From Brachypterus glaber (lineage: Eukaryota > Arthropoda > Insecta > Coleoptera > Kateretidae), in the NCBI GenBank assembly GCA_958510825.1, contig OY294046.1, positions 45,861,794 to 45,925,793 on the forward strand: DNA of 64,000 nt. The letters run 5' to 3'. Below the pieces are notes generated by a model that was not told the origin of the DNA, searched no databases, and saw only the letters and a list, made by a program, of their open reading frames with translations. Position numbers and translations under genes: made by a program. Positions 22,509 to 33,471 of the stretch are shown here, piece after piece (the stretch's first letter is position 1; each line of letters starts with the position of its first letter).

Positions 22509-22514
22509 AATAAA
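22509..22514 (+). promoter_or_regulatory. Candidate poly(A) signal of the opsin
   Basis: AATAAA lies 222 bases after the TAA stop (22285-22287), in an AT-rich 3' region with a T-rich stretch just downstream. It is the first canonical hexamer I see after the stop. The 3' UTR would thus be about 240 bases. Confidence 0.5.
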
Positions 22515-22580
22515 TGTTATATTTTTCCAAAATGTGTTTTTAATTTGTGAAGCTTACCTTTAGTTAATTTATTTTTATTG

Positions 22581-22582
<2 letters not shown>

Positions 22583-22648
<66 letters not shown>
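22583..22648. repeat. (TA)n microsatellite
   Basis: About 30 TA dinucleotides just downstream of the opsin 3' end; likely length-polymorphic. Confidence 0.9.
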
Positions 22649-22649
<1 letters not shown>

Positions 22650-23225
22650 GCTTATTTTATTACCAAAACATCCTAGGTGTAAACCCTAATTAATTTCAGA
22701 TAATATATTTTATGCAATTTCCATCTTAAAAGCTTTAAATCACTGATATTCATAAATTTTAATTTATTTAATTGAATCTTTGTATTAAAAACAGGCCACT
22801 AAAAACTAATTTAAACACTTATTTATTAAAAAAATATTTGCAGTAAAGAATTACGGAAGTCAAAACATCAAATGACTGCGCTGGTACCAGTACAGCGTTG
22901 CCAAAGTTTATTAGAAACCGATAGGAAACTGTTTTTTTTAAGGGTGGAAACCCGTTATTTTATTTTTTTTCTGTTGAAAACTAAACTTTTTAAACAAAAA
23001 CAGCAATGATCTTTATTTAAATGCTAATATATGTGATAACAACTATTTTATTGGAATAATCTCAAGCATAAAATATCTCTCGAGCAAAGTTTAGACTTTT
23101 TTATAGTTGTAAATATTGTTGTTTAGTTCTTAAATTTTTAATTTAAATATGAAACAACATAAAACATTGTAAAATTATATACTTCCTTATTTTGTTTGTG
23201 AAATAGTCTTTCAAAATACCATTCG
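22649..23225. other. No gene seen
   Basis: AT-rich DNA downstream of the opsin. A short palindrome-like CTGGTACCAG lies near 22880. No repeat family or coding frame recognised. Confidence 0.4.
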
Positions 23226-23413
23226 TGCATGTTGAATTATACATAATTTTTTTACTGTATATAAAAAAATATTTTGCTAAAGGAAATTGTTTTAGTGCAT
23301 TTTTCGTCAAAATTCCTCGACTTGCGGTCTCGGAATTTTGTAACACGAAAAATGCACTCCAAGCAAAATATTTTTTTTAATACAGTAAAAAATTATCGAT
23401 AATTCAACATGCA
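23226..23413. repeat. Hairpin repeat, ~80 bp arms
   Basis: TGCATGTTGAATT, TTTTTTACTGTAT, AAATATTTTGCT and AGTGCATTTTTCG on the left are mirrored on the right, around a loop holding CCTCGACTTGCGGTCTCGG. The 67-residue minus-strand frame at 23143-23346 reads through the left arm and is not a gene. Confidence 0.75.
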
Positions 23414-25981
23414 CTTATGATATTACTACTGAAAATTGTACTTTTTCATATTGGAAGGAGAAAAGTTCTGCTTTTACAATATTACCATCTTTATAACATT
23501 ATTAGGTATAATAATAGAAGTCATCAAGGAATAAATAAATTTAATAGAATCCATAAGTAGTATTTCATAGGTCTTCGCTTTAAGGTATTCCTAATAATGT
23601 TAAGCCAAATTGACCATATTTCAGCTGAAGGACTGGGGCAGAATGATTCACTAAAACTGAAAACGTGCAAATTATATGTTTAAAAAAACACTGATAACGT
23701 AGACTATGTTCACAACTTGAAACGTATAAATTTCCAAATGAAGAGAAGAGAACGACCGTGAAAAAACTATAAATGAATCATGTAAATCGTTTGAATCAGA
23801 CAGTTGAAGAACAATATTATTCCAAAATTGGTGTTTTGAGATAAACACAAAAGCTTTTATTTCGGTATGTTGATTTTACAGTGTCTGTATGCATTATTAG
23901 AATGTAGTGCCATAGAATTCGCGGAATGATACTGTTTTTAAGCAGAATGATTAAAGTTACAAAGAAAGGTATCGTTTTAAATAGGAGTTTTGGGCTAAGT
24001 AAGAAAAATATTTTTTTGTTTAAAAAAGTGCAAAATGATGAAAAGAAATGATAAAAAACTGTGTTATTTGTTGATAAAGAACAAAATGAAAAAAAAAATA
24101 AAAAACTAAGGAATTATTGGATATTATAAACCCGACAACATCGCATTATTCTTGCGCTAAATGTGACTATCATACTGAAAAAAAGCAATATTTTTTGTTT
24201 ATTTACAAAACTAACATAAATACGTTTAGATAGAATGTATAATAAAAACTGTTCAATATTAATTAAATATATTTATTTTTAAATAAATATATTTAATTAA
24301 TATTATAAGTTAAAAGTCTGTGTGTAACTTTTTTATAATCTAGTTTAAAATCATATCATGGAAATAGACTAATTTAACATGTTAAAAGCCAGATTAAATT
24401 AATTGTCTTGGGTAGCACTGTCCCATGGAACTAGATGCTTTGGGTTATCGTTGAAGCTAATGGTTTGGACTTTGCTTACAATGTTATTATAGGATAAATA
24501 CCTCAAAAATAACTCCATAATCGTACTGAAACTTAAGAAACTAGTCACATAAGTCCAGCCTAATTTCACATTGAATTACAGTATATTAAATCCGTGAAAA
24601 CTAATAAAACACAACCAAATATTTTAATATTATAGTCAAGAGCAGTGAACACAACACAGACCCACTTTGGCCCCACTGTAGTAGTTAATGTGCAAAGTTA
24701 TTTTTATTTTGACGAGATGACATTTGACACTTAAAGTTTCGTGCAATGTTGCCAAATGTACATTGACATATTTTAAAATTCTTAATTAAAATAATTAATT
24801 AAAGTATGTCCCGGGATGTAAAAAGGGCTGAAACTTTGGCTAAGTATTTATTTTTTATGTATTTATAAGCATGTAAAGTCTTATCGTTGCAGGCGATTTA
24901 GCCCAAAATGCGATACCCTCATTTTGCGTACATTTGTTATATTACTTCAGAATGGCTATTTTTGGGCTAGTACTGTTCTTCAACTGACCGATTCATTTAG
25001 GATACGATTATATCCTAAAAACAGAACTACTAACTACTAACCTCAGACTTAAGAAAATACCCTGTAAATATTATACTGAATGTAAGATTTTATTGATTTA
25101 AAAAAGATTTCTATTTTCAGATATCTTAAAAGATCCAAAATGATTATCATCATTTTATTTATAACTTTAACGTACGTCCTAGCGACAGATTAAAATGCGT
25201 TATTCGATGAAGATCTAAATCCCTTCATCACATAGTGCATATTGAAAGTCTGTTTGTGGACTCCACTCTTATCAATTCTAAAAATAATTAAATAATCTTA
25301 AATTTATATCAATTTAAAGGGATTAGAGTCAGTACAAAAGGTGCTACAAGGATTTTTTTGAAATGGTTATAGTACTTTTCGCACAAGTTGTATGTAATTT
25401 CCAAATTAAAGATTGTAAACGTTTGAGAATTGTTTATTGCAATAACTGGTTAAATCTTGTACAACTAAGTAAATGTTTGGGATATAATTCTAAACAAGAC
25501 TTTATTCATTTAAAATTTTTAAACATCTAGTAAAGAAAACAGAAAGAAATTGGGATATATTTGAATCAAATATAACTGAACCAAAAATAATTTGTTTAAT
25601 AAAAAATAAATTCGTACCTTTGTATCAAATTAACCAATGGTTCATTTGGTATAAACGTTGACCTAAATATAAAAATCAGGGGAAGAAGATATTTTATTTT
25701 TATTATTTTGTTTTTCATTGTTTTTGACATGCTCAAAATACGAAGCCAATTAATATACAGTATGTATGTCAGTACAAACAATAGGTACGACGTGCATTCT
25801 AGTTTTAAGTGTAAATAGTTTTATGACGCTTTTAGGAAGCAGTCATTTGCAAGTGTGTCTGTTTAAATTTTCTGAGCTACTGAAGACAAGGGGCCATAAA
25901 AAAATAAATTATTTCTTCTTTTCATCCGCATCTAACGTTAAGTAACTGAAGCATCAAAAATGTCATGAAACAACCGAGAAG
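23414..25981. other. 2.5 kb without a gene
   Basis: This is the longest stretch here with little visible structure. Apart from the palindrome at 24255-24304 I see only AT-rich sequence. It is a possible home for regulatory DNA downstream of the opsin, but nothing in the sequence shows that. Confidence 0.4.
24255..24304. repeat. 50 bp AT palindrome
   Basis: AATATTAATTAAATATATTT is followed, after a few bases, by its exact reverse complement. It could form a cruciform. Confidence 0.8.
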
Positions 25982-26115
25982 CAGGGGCGGATTTATTTCA
26001 TTTTAAGAAAAAAAATGAGCAATCACCACAAATATAATTTTAAAAGAATTTCTATGCTAATATATCTCGCTGGGGGGGGCATGGCTCCCATGCCCCCACC
26101 CCAAATCCGCCGGTA
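25982..26115. mobile_element. 134 bp hAT-like MITE with perfect 8 bp target duplication
   Basis: CCGAGAAG occurs at 25974-25981 and again at 26116-26123. The element between begins CAGGGGCGGATTTA and ends TAAATCCGCC-type sequence (AAATCCGCCGGTA). Eight-base duplications and a CAGGGGCGG start are typical of hAT-mobilised miniature elements. The right end carries a G/C-rich GGGGGGGGCATGG...CCATGCCCCC stem. Confidence 0.85.
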
Positions 26116-26204
26116 CCGAGAAGTGCATTCGTTCCTTCGTATATTGGTTACATGATTTTTTTTTCGGTCAACTATTGTGATATTAAGATTATTTAATTAT
26201 TACA

Positions 26205-26440
26205 TATTTTTTCTATTTTGAGACTTTTATAAGCTCATAATCACACGCATTTTGCGTGTTCTTATAGGCCCATAAGAGGTCTCTTCTTTTTTTTCTGTTG
26301 GGTTGGCAACATACAAAAGCCTATCTCTTGACGTTTTGCGTGCAAATGTCAATGTCGATTTAAAGTTTAATTTTTTACAAAATTTTGTGTTTGGGTTATT
26401 TTTTACCGTGTTAAAATTGTGGACTGGTTAATTGCAGTGA
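26205..26440 (+). repeat. Dispersed repeat R1, copy 1
   Basis: Shares CTCATAATCACACGCATTTT, GCGTGTTCTTATAGGCCCAT, AAGAGGTCTCT, GGCAACA...AAAAG..TATCTCTTGACG and TTTAAAGTTTAATTTT with 60061-60286 (same strand) and 31530-31750 (reverse). Contains an internal palindrome ATCACACGCATTTTGCGTGT. Class unknown. Confidence 0.8.
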
Positions 26441-26569
26441 AAAAAGAAGAGATGAATGTAAAATATATCAAAATATCATTTGTTCTTAGAATTTTAAACA
26501 TAGTGTAAACTGTAATGCCAACCCAAAAAGTTTTTTAAATTTTAGAGCAAAATAGAAAAAATTGAATAA

Positions 26570-26692
26570 AGCACTCGTTTCATAACACGTTTTTAGAGCA
26601 GTAGTACTTTAGAAAACTCGCCGCAAGCGGCTCGCTTTCTAAACTTGTACTCGTGCGCTAAAAACGTATGTTATGAAACTAGTACTTTAATA
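26570..26692. repeat. Hairpin with GC-rich centre, like 9792-9911
   Basis: AAAGCACTCGTTTCATAACA...CGTTTTTAG pairs with CTAAAAACG...TGTTATGAAACTAGTACTTT; the centre reads CTCGCCGCAAGCGGCTCGC. Confidence 0.7.
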
Positions 26693-27001
26693 TACTATTT
26701 ATTATTTGTATCACTTTTATGCTATTTACAAATGTTTTAAAGGGCCTAAAAGAGATACTTGAAGACGACATGGCTATGTATAAAGGAAAAATAAATTTAA
26801 GTTGCAGCATAAAAAAACGTTTTTTTATAACCTCACTATTGTTCACAAAGGCTTAGAGTGGCTTCCGAACCACTATATGTAAGGCAGAGATACAACTTTC
26901 ATTCAAAACTTCTTAAAGTGGTCTAGGGACCCCAACTGATAGGTTTCCTTCTTTTATAGAAATTGAACAAACTACTGTTCCTGCTACCTAGTTCAGTCCA
27001 A

Positions 27002-27522
27002 AGGCGCGTTTACACTTGAGTAGCAGTGTTGCGGCAACAGAAACCAGAATAAAAATCCTACCTACTACCAATTCCCCTCTGCTGGTTGTTTCAAGCGGCT
27101 GAAGTTAAATAGGATTAAACTGCTGTAGTACTACAGCACTATAGTGCTGTTGCGCCGTTTTTTAGGTTAGTTTTTAAAATTGTTTATATTAAGTTAATAT
27201 TGATATAATTCGATATACCTAATTATATAGTAGATTTATAACAATTGTTATTCTTTTATAGTTTATTTATAAACAGTAGTATTTGTTTTACTCAACTTTT
27301 TTTTTCGCCTCCATTATAAATAAGTTACAGTTTGCAAATAAATCTTTGAGAAAATCGCCATCGCATTGAAAAAGAAGTAACTACCAAACCTTTAAAAAAA
27401 CTGTTGCAGAAACACTGCAGTGTAAACTGGCTGCAAATTTACTGGCAGTGCTGCGGCAACAATTTGTACTCTGGAGTGAGGATTGCAGCCGCCACACTGT
27501 TGCTCAAATGTAAACCCGGCTT
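27002..27522. mobile_element. CGTTCACACTTG-family MITE, copy 2 (reverse)
   Basis: Ends GGCGCGTTTACACTTGAGTA and GCTCAAATGTAAACCCGGC are diverged versions of the 9021-9578 ends. Internal words (GATATAATTCGATATACCTA, TAGTAGATTTATAACAATTG) are the reverse complement of that copy. No clear target duplication remains. The 69-residue frame at 27404-27613 crosses its right end and is not a gene. Confidence 0.82.
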
Positions 27523-27635
27523 TAGGCAAGTAGAATCAAATTTAAAAATTCATGATAATACCGTAAAGAGCAACCATACTGTACAGGCAGCCACAATTTT
27601 CAATGCCACATAGCATGAATAAAAAATTATCTTCC

Positions 27636-27705
27636 ACTGCGGGGATTCGAACCCACGCTTTGGACACACGCATTAGGTATTAAACGCCTTAACCGCCGCT
27701 GTTAT
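27636..27705 (-). ncRNA. tRNA-like relic or SINE head
   Basis: On the minus strand, GGCGGTTAAGGCG resembles a tRNA D arm (A box), and GGTTCGAATCC at 27643-27653 is a perfect B box, about 40 bases apart. The acceptor and T stems do not pair properly, so a working tRNA is unlikely. A decayed tRNA gene or the head of a tRNA-derived SINE fits better. No amino acid identity can be given. Confidence 0.5.
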
Positions 27706-27710
27706 TCCAG

Positions 27711-28235
27711 AAATAAATTATTGCTAATATTATTTAATGCTATAAGAAGACCTTGTATAAAGTTTATATAAAAAAATATGTATTAGGCGTAACATTCGGC
27801 GTAAAAAAAGAGGGAAGTTATTAATTTTTTAAATTTTCTCTTCTATTCCTAAAAAGATCAGATTATTGTAAAGTTGTTATAAATGTCTGCCCTCTTGCTG
27901 TGTTACGCCTACCACTTTTACGATGTTCTCTTTAAAATAGAATTTATGTCACGGTATGCTCTTGATATAAAAACTGTATTTTTTATATTTGAGGCGGTCC
28001 ATTCAAAAAGTTACTTTATTATAATAGGCTAAAACCAAAAAATTTGAAGGAGCTTCTATCAGAAAACAAAAAGATATAATTAAATTCAAGGTAAGAAGTT
28101 GCCCTGTATAGATGTATTGCACCGATGTTGCCAGGGCGAAAAAAAACATCGATTGTAGCAAGGGTTGTCAAAATAATAAAAAAGTTAGGTTAGCTTGACT
28201 TTAAGTGCTGCTCAGCCTTTCTCTTAACGCTGGGA
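27711..28235. other. No gene seen
   Basis: AT-rich with no recognised repeat or frame. Confidence 0.35.
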
Positions 28236-28720
28236 TACACTGTAAAAAGTAAATATGTAATTACACATCATTCTGCACGTAAATGTGATTCAATGCAAAT
28301 ACATGTAAAATTTACTAAATTTTACATATAATTTTACATGTAATTTTAAAATTTTATATGACCATTACATTTAAAATTACATGTAAAATCTAGTAGATTT
28401 TACAGTACTGTAAAAAATAAATATGTAAATTTACATGCAGAATCATAGGTAATATGTTGCCATTCAGAGACAAAGTAAAAGTTACGAAATTTTACATGTA
28501 ATTTTACATGTAATTTTACGATTTTATATGAATATTACATCTAAATTACATGTAATATTTATATAGAATTGTAAAATTACGATTTTATATGAAAATTACA
28601 TCTAAATAACATGTAATATTCATATAAAATTGTAAAATTACATATAAAATCTCGTAAATTTTACTTGTACCTGCATGGCAACACATTACCTATGATTATA
28701 TTTATATATTTTACAGTGTA
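28236..28720. repeat. GTAAATTTACATGC-family hairpin repeats
   Basis: Bounded by ACACTGTAAAAAGTAAATAT and ATATATTTTACAGTGT. A second internal ACTGTAAAAAATAAATAT near 28424 suggests a truncated copy followed by a full one. The interior is dominated by TTTACATGTAA-type palindromes. Relative of 17271-17504. Confidence 0.7.
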
Positions 28721-28742
28721 GCACCAGAGGGCTCCTTCAATT

Positions 28743-28812
28743 ATAATTAAATAATTATTAATTAATTAATAATTAAATAATTATTAATTAATTAATAATT
28801 AAATAATTATTT
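28743..28812. repeat. 26 bp AT tandem repeat
   Basis: About 2.7 copies of a unit starting AATTAAATAATTATTAATTA; start positions 28745, 28771 and 28797. Confidence 0.8.
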
Positions 28813-28957
28813 CAGCTTATATGACTTTTTCTAGATACAGTAATATAAGTTTGTAAAAACTAGTAATTGTCCCCAAGCCGATTGCTAAAATCTAAAAACT
28901 ATAAAACCGTGGACTTTTTAAAGACGCCACAAGTCGAATACTTAGTCATGCATAAAT

Positions 28958-28975
28958 AAAGGTCGAATCAGGCAT

Positions 28976-29008
<33 letters not shown>

Positions 29009-29711
29009 TTAAACTTAACAGGCAAAGCCCAATTACAAAGTTTATAAAATAAGCAATACAAAAGAAGAGAAATAATATAAATTTAAAAAAGTGTTATGAT
29101 AATTATTTTTTTTTAAATATACTTAATTACTAAAAAAAAAAAAACTTCATTAAACTGAATTAAGAAATTAAGAAATTAATAAAATTAAGAAACAAAACCT
29201 CAAATTTTCCGGGGTATGCAATAATAAGGTAACTGCCAAATAGATAATAAGGATGTGTAAATACGACTAAATAAGTAAAACAAAAACAAATATCTATTGC
29301 GTAGGACGATTATTACTATATTTGCAGTTGTTGGGTCTAAAAATCGTGTTTTAAAACCAACTATCTCCAAAAGTACCTTTTATTTTCTTATGCAACTACT
29401 GTGTTTTCCCTTAACACTGAAAATGTACGAATTTTAAAATACAAAGGTGGCGAAAACTTCATTTTTATTTTGATACTTGGATAACGTTTGTTTATACCAT
29501 TTTGCACAAAAGTTCAGAAATTCTTCTTTTTCTATGGTTTATTTTAAGATTGTATCATTATTTTATGGTATATTTTATCTTTTATCTTAATTGTTGCATA
29601 CCACGAAAATTATTATAGAATTTGAGGTTATGTTCCTTAATCTTCTTAAGTTCTAAATTTCTTAATTCAGTTTAGTGAAGTTAGTGATAATTATGCCTGA
29701 ATCGGCCTTTA
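28958..29711. repeat. Foldback element, GGTCGAATCAGGCATAATTA ends
   Basis: AAAGGTCGAATCAGGCATAA on the left pairs with TTATGCCTGAATCGGCCTTT on the right. Inner pairs include AAACTGAATTAAGAAATT with AATTTCTTAATTCAGTTT. A (TTTA)8 run lies just inside the left end (28980-29012). No clear target duplication. Confidence 0.75.
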
Positions 29712-31128
29712 CACAGGTCAAAAAAATCAACTTTTTTTCCCCTTTGGATTAAAATGTTATTTTTATATATAGTTTGGTGCGCTGATTTCAAAAATTAAGT
29801 CAGTTTTTTTCTATCACATCAGAATTTTTTGTTATATTTTAGAAGACTTCGTTTTGAAAAAATTAAAATATATATTATGTTAATTTTAAATTATAATGCT
29901 AATTTACAATAATTATGCACGAATAAGGGTAAGTGTACATTTTTGTCATAGTTACTCGGCGTTAAAATATAGTATTTGTAAAGAAATCCGACGTTACCTA
30001 CTATCTCGAGTTAAAAATTAAAAATTAAATTTATCGGAAAACTGATGTGATGGAATTTTTTTTATATTTTCCTGATAATCGGTAGAGGAAAGGAAGCAAA
30101 TATGAGCTACCTATTTTATTTTTTCTTCTAAAAAAATAAATAAAAGTTTAGTTCCAATACCAAACGTACCCAACGATAGCTATATTAATTAGTCACAACC
30201 TGTTATAAATTCATATTGATTAAAACAAATAATAAATTCATTATTTCTTAAATAGTGAGAAGGTGCACTTAGGTGTCGATTTGAAATTGGCCCTAAATAT
30301 GGGCTGCCCCCAAAATTGTGTAACAAATATTAGATTTGAAGTGGCAATCAATCTTATTGGTCGCAATAAGTTAAAAGTATAAAAGTTATATCTAAAATGA
30401 AATAATAAATCAAATAACTCCTAATATAGAACGTGGTATATTAAACATTTTTAAAGCTTTGAAAGTACCCATCTCGTACTGCCTCATCGCTATTATAGCG
30501 CGTTCCATATCGCCCTCGTCCATTTTCTTCTATTCTTGGCTGTTGCTGATCTTTTCTTGGCCTCCTAGAAAAATTCTAGGCTTAAATACATAGTTCTATA
30601 TAGCCCATAATAGAAACACAGGGATGGCCCATATTGCAAAAATACTCGGTGTATACAACAAAAGAGGTTATGTCTAAAACTCAGTAATTAGAAGAAAATT
30701 AATAAGCACATATCAAAGCCCGATTATGTGGCTTTAATTTGTTGCAGAAATGTTTTTGAAAACGTTGTTATCTATCAGGTAAAGGAATTTATAAACTTAC
30801 CTAAAAAAGTTCTGTGGCTTGGTGAAAAGGACGGAAAATTAAAATAAATTCTCAAACGTCAACGAATGTATGAATTAATTAATGAATCTTTACTGTGGAA
30901 GTTTAACTTCGCCATTTACGATTTGCGATAGTCGAATGCAGAGAACTGCATCGGATAGCTGAGAAACCCACCTAGCCCATATTACAAGACCTAGCCCACA
31001 TTTGCTACCCTTCCTCTACTAATATAGCTACAAAAATCAAAGAGTGAACCATTAAATAAAACACGGTGCTTTTTTGGGAGTATTTTTTTTTTGTTTCGAA
31101 ACCCTGAAATTCCTTTACCATTTGATAG
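29712..31128. other. 1.4 kb without a gene
   Basis: A weak inverted pair, TCTATCACATCAGAATTTTT near 29810 and ACTGATGTGATGGAATTTTT near 30040, may mark a decayed element. Nothing else recognised. Confidence 0.35.
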
Positions 31129-31343
31129 TACCGTCCATTTATATGATTTTCAGCGAAAATTAAAAATATCCACCGAGCGCTTTGTTTTTTATTAAAAAAA
31201 AAATAAATGCTAAACGAGCTGCGAAGAGTAAAACAAGCCGTGAAGATATGTAATGCTACGCATAATAAAAAACGAAGCGCTCGGTAGATTTTTTTAATTT
31301 TCGCTGAAAATCATATAAATGAAAATAATATAAATGGACGGTA
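31129..31343. mobile_element. Small foldback, TACCGTCCATTTATATGATT ends
   Basis: TACCGTCCATTTATATGATT and TTCAGCGAAAATTAAAAATA...CCGAGCGC are mirrored on the right as GCGCTCGG...TTTTCGCTGAA...ATAAATGGACGGTA. The right arm carries a 14 bp partial duplication of the ATATAAATG word. Confidence 0.75.
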
Positions 31344-31529
31344 AAACACCGTCTGAATTAAAAACATTGAAATCACGGTTTTTTAAAATTTAGAACCACT
31401 GTGCTGCAGTGTGTGTGTGTCAAAATGATCAAAATTTGGGTTACGTAATACTTGAACGTTTCCTTATGAAACGAGTGCTGTATACAATTTCTATAAACTT
31501 TAAAAAAACTTACATTTAAATTGATTTTG

Positions 31530-31750
31530 ACTGCAAGTAACCAAGCCACAATATAAACACGGTAAAAAATAACCTAAACACAACATTTTGTAGAAAATTA
31601 AACTTTAAAGCGACGTTCACATATGCACAGAAAACGTCAAGCGATAGGCTTTTGTCTGTTGGGAACCCAAAAGAAAAAAAAGTAGAGACCTCTTATGGGC
31701 CTATAAGAACACGCAAAATGCGTGTGATTATGTCGCAAAATAGAAAAAAT
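31530..31750 (-). repeat. Dispersed repeat R1, copy 2 (reverse)
   Basis: Reverse complement of 26205-26440 and 60061-60286: AACCAAGCCACAAT, AAATTAAACTTTAAAG, CGTCAAGCGATAGGCTTTTG, AGAGACCTCTTATGGGCCTA, CGCAAAATGCGTGTGATTAT. Confidence 0.8.
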
Positions 31751-32181
31751 TAATTTTGAGTAGATACAAAGTTTAAAACTCTTTCATTTTGACTCAAATC
31801 ATTCTGTATAGCTCTAATTTAAGATAAACGGTTATATGTAAGAAAATGACTATATCCGCATAATAAACCGTCATAATGGTAGCATTTAAACACGTGTGAA
31901 TTGTCACAGGGTGATTAAGCAGCCTACTTGTGAATTGTTGTTGAGAGATTTATTGAAAATTAATGTAAAATGCTGAATTTAATTTATTATTTGTTGGCAA
32001 TAAAGTTGATTTAATTTGTTTTATGCATAGTCGTTATTATAACGAGTCTTACACAATAAGATTTTTTTTAACGGGATATAATAGTCACCACGCATAGAAA
32101 ACATTGTCTTAATCTGCGGAGAAAATTATTTTTAAACCATACGAAAAGGGACCTAAAGAAAAAAAATTGTAGATATTTGTT

Positions 32182-32214
<33 letters not shown>

Positions 32215-33318
32215 TAAGAACTTTGAGTATAAGAACACTATTATGAAAAAATACCCAACATTAATTTTGTTAAGGTCCTTTTTTGCATGACCACATATTA
32301 TTTTTAAATGAATTACATGAGGCATGTAGAATCAAAAGGTGACAAGTGTAAATTTAAAAAAAAATGAGATTTTTATACCTGTAAATCTACATTTCAAGGG
32401 CTATCAAATAAGTTATATAGCAATAGCAAAATCGATATTTGGATCAACACAGGAAACCAAAGGACGTCTTTTTCACTATGGTCTGTTTCATTAACTTTAG
32501 AGAGGGCAATATTATAATATGAGATCCTATGACAGGATTTCATAGAAAATTTCTTGCCATTACTCTCTCCACATATCTCTTCTTGTCCAGTGAAAGGAAT
32601 TGTCCACAGATATAGAAATTCCATACTAATCCGATGACATCACTCTTTAATCAATATATTATATTTAAAACTTTTTTTAGTGGTAGAAAACAGTATGTGG
32701 CGCCTCCTATAGGCTCAGTATTAAATTAACGTCCCAGCGACGTACAATTTTGATGACGTCAAGATTTGACTAAAAACTGACGTCTTGTCCACGTCCGATA
32801 TGCTACTTATATATGACGCCAGAAATATTAGCTGAAACTGACGTCGATAGTACGTCGGGGACGTCATCTGGTTCCTGGGAAGAGATCCTGTCCATCTGTT
32901 GGGGGTGAAGGGGTAAAAAAAGGCTCTAACTTTAATATTTAAGTAAGAAGAAAATCCTAAAACCAGTAAAAAGGGGAAATACAAAAACTAAAATATTAAA
33001 CTAGGCTAAGCCAGCTACTAATCACATTTTGATTAATAGAGAGGTCTTAGAGCAATACCCAGTATTTTGTCAGAATTTAAGACATACTAAAAGACCAGTC
33101 ATAATGTCTCCCGTGCGAAGAAAAAAAATAGACCAAGACTTTCTCGAAATACCAAAAGAGTAAATGCCAAGTAACTATTTGGATCAAGGCTGACCTAGAC
33201 AAAAGGTACAACTATTAGTAGCGACTGGTGTGTTGGTCTATTTGCAAACTTGCATAGCAGTATTGTTAGATATCAATTTAAATACTCGTATTGACTACCT
33301 GAATAAATTTATCGATAC
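31751..33318. other. 1.6 kb without a gene; (AAT)n and GACGTC-rich patch
   Basis: An AAT triplet run is at 32181-32214. Around 32725-32870 the words GACGTC, ACGTC and GACGT recur six or more times, a pattern seen at ends of some arthropod repeats. Open frames at 32068-32325, 32394-32624 and 32721-32984 have no recognisable domain. Confidence 0.4.
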
Positions 33319-33471
33319 CCTACCTTATTATGACTAAAAAATTCATTTGATAAGATTACGAAACAATCTCAATTCGTATAACGCTGTGCCAGTGCAGTTC
33401 CTTGTTCTTTGGGGATTTTGTAAACTGGGTAGCATGTAGAATAAATAAATTTTAATAGTTTGGTACCACAT
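33319..33471 (+). repeat. Left copy of a 153 bp direct duplication
   Basis: From CCTACCTTATTATGACTAAA to TTTGGTACCACAT. The same sequence follows the foldback at 35015-35693, there interrupted by another insertion. I count about two differences between copies (CTCAATTCG/CTCAGTTCG and GGGATTTTG/GGGAATTTG). Confidence 0.85.

Noticed and set aside
22600..26000. A second opsin gene downstream
   Set aside because: I looked for DRY, HEK, FAK and NPxxY-type sequence on both strands and found none.
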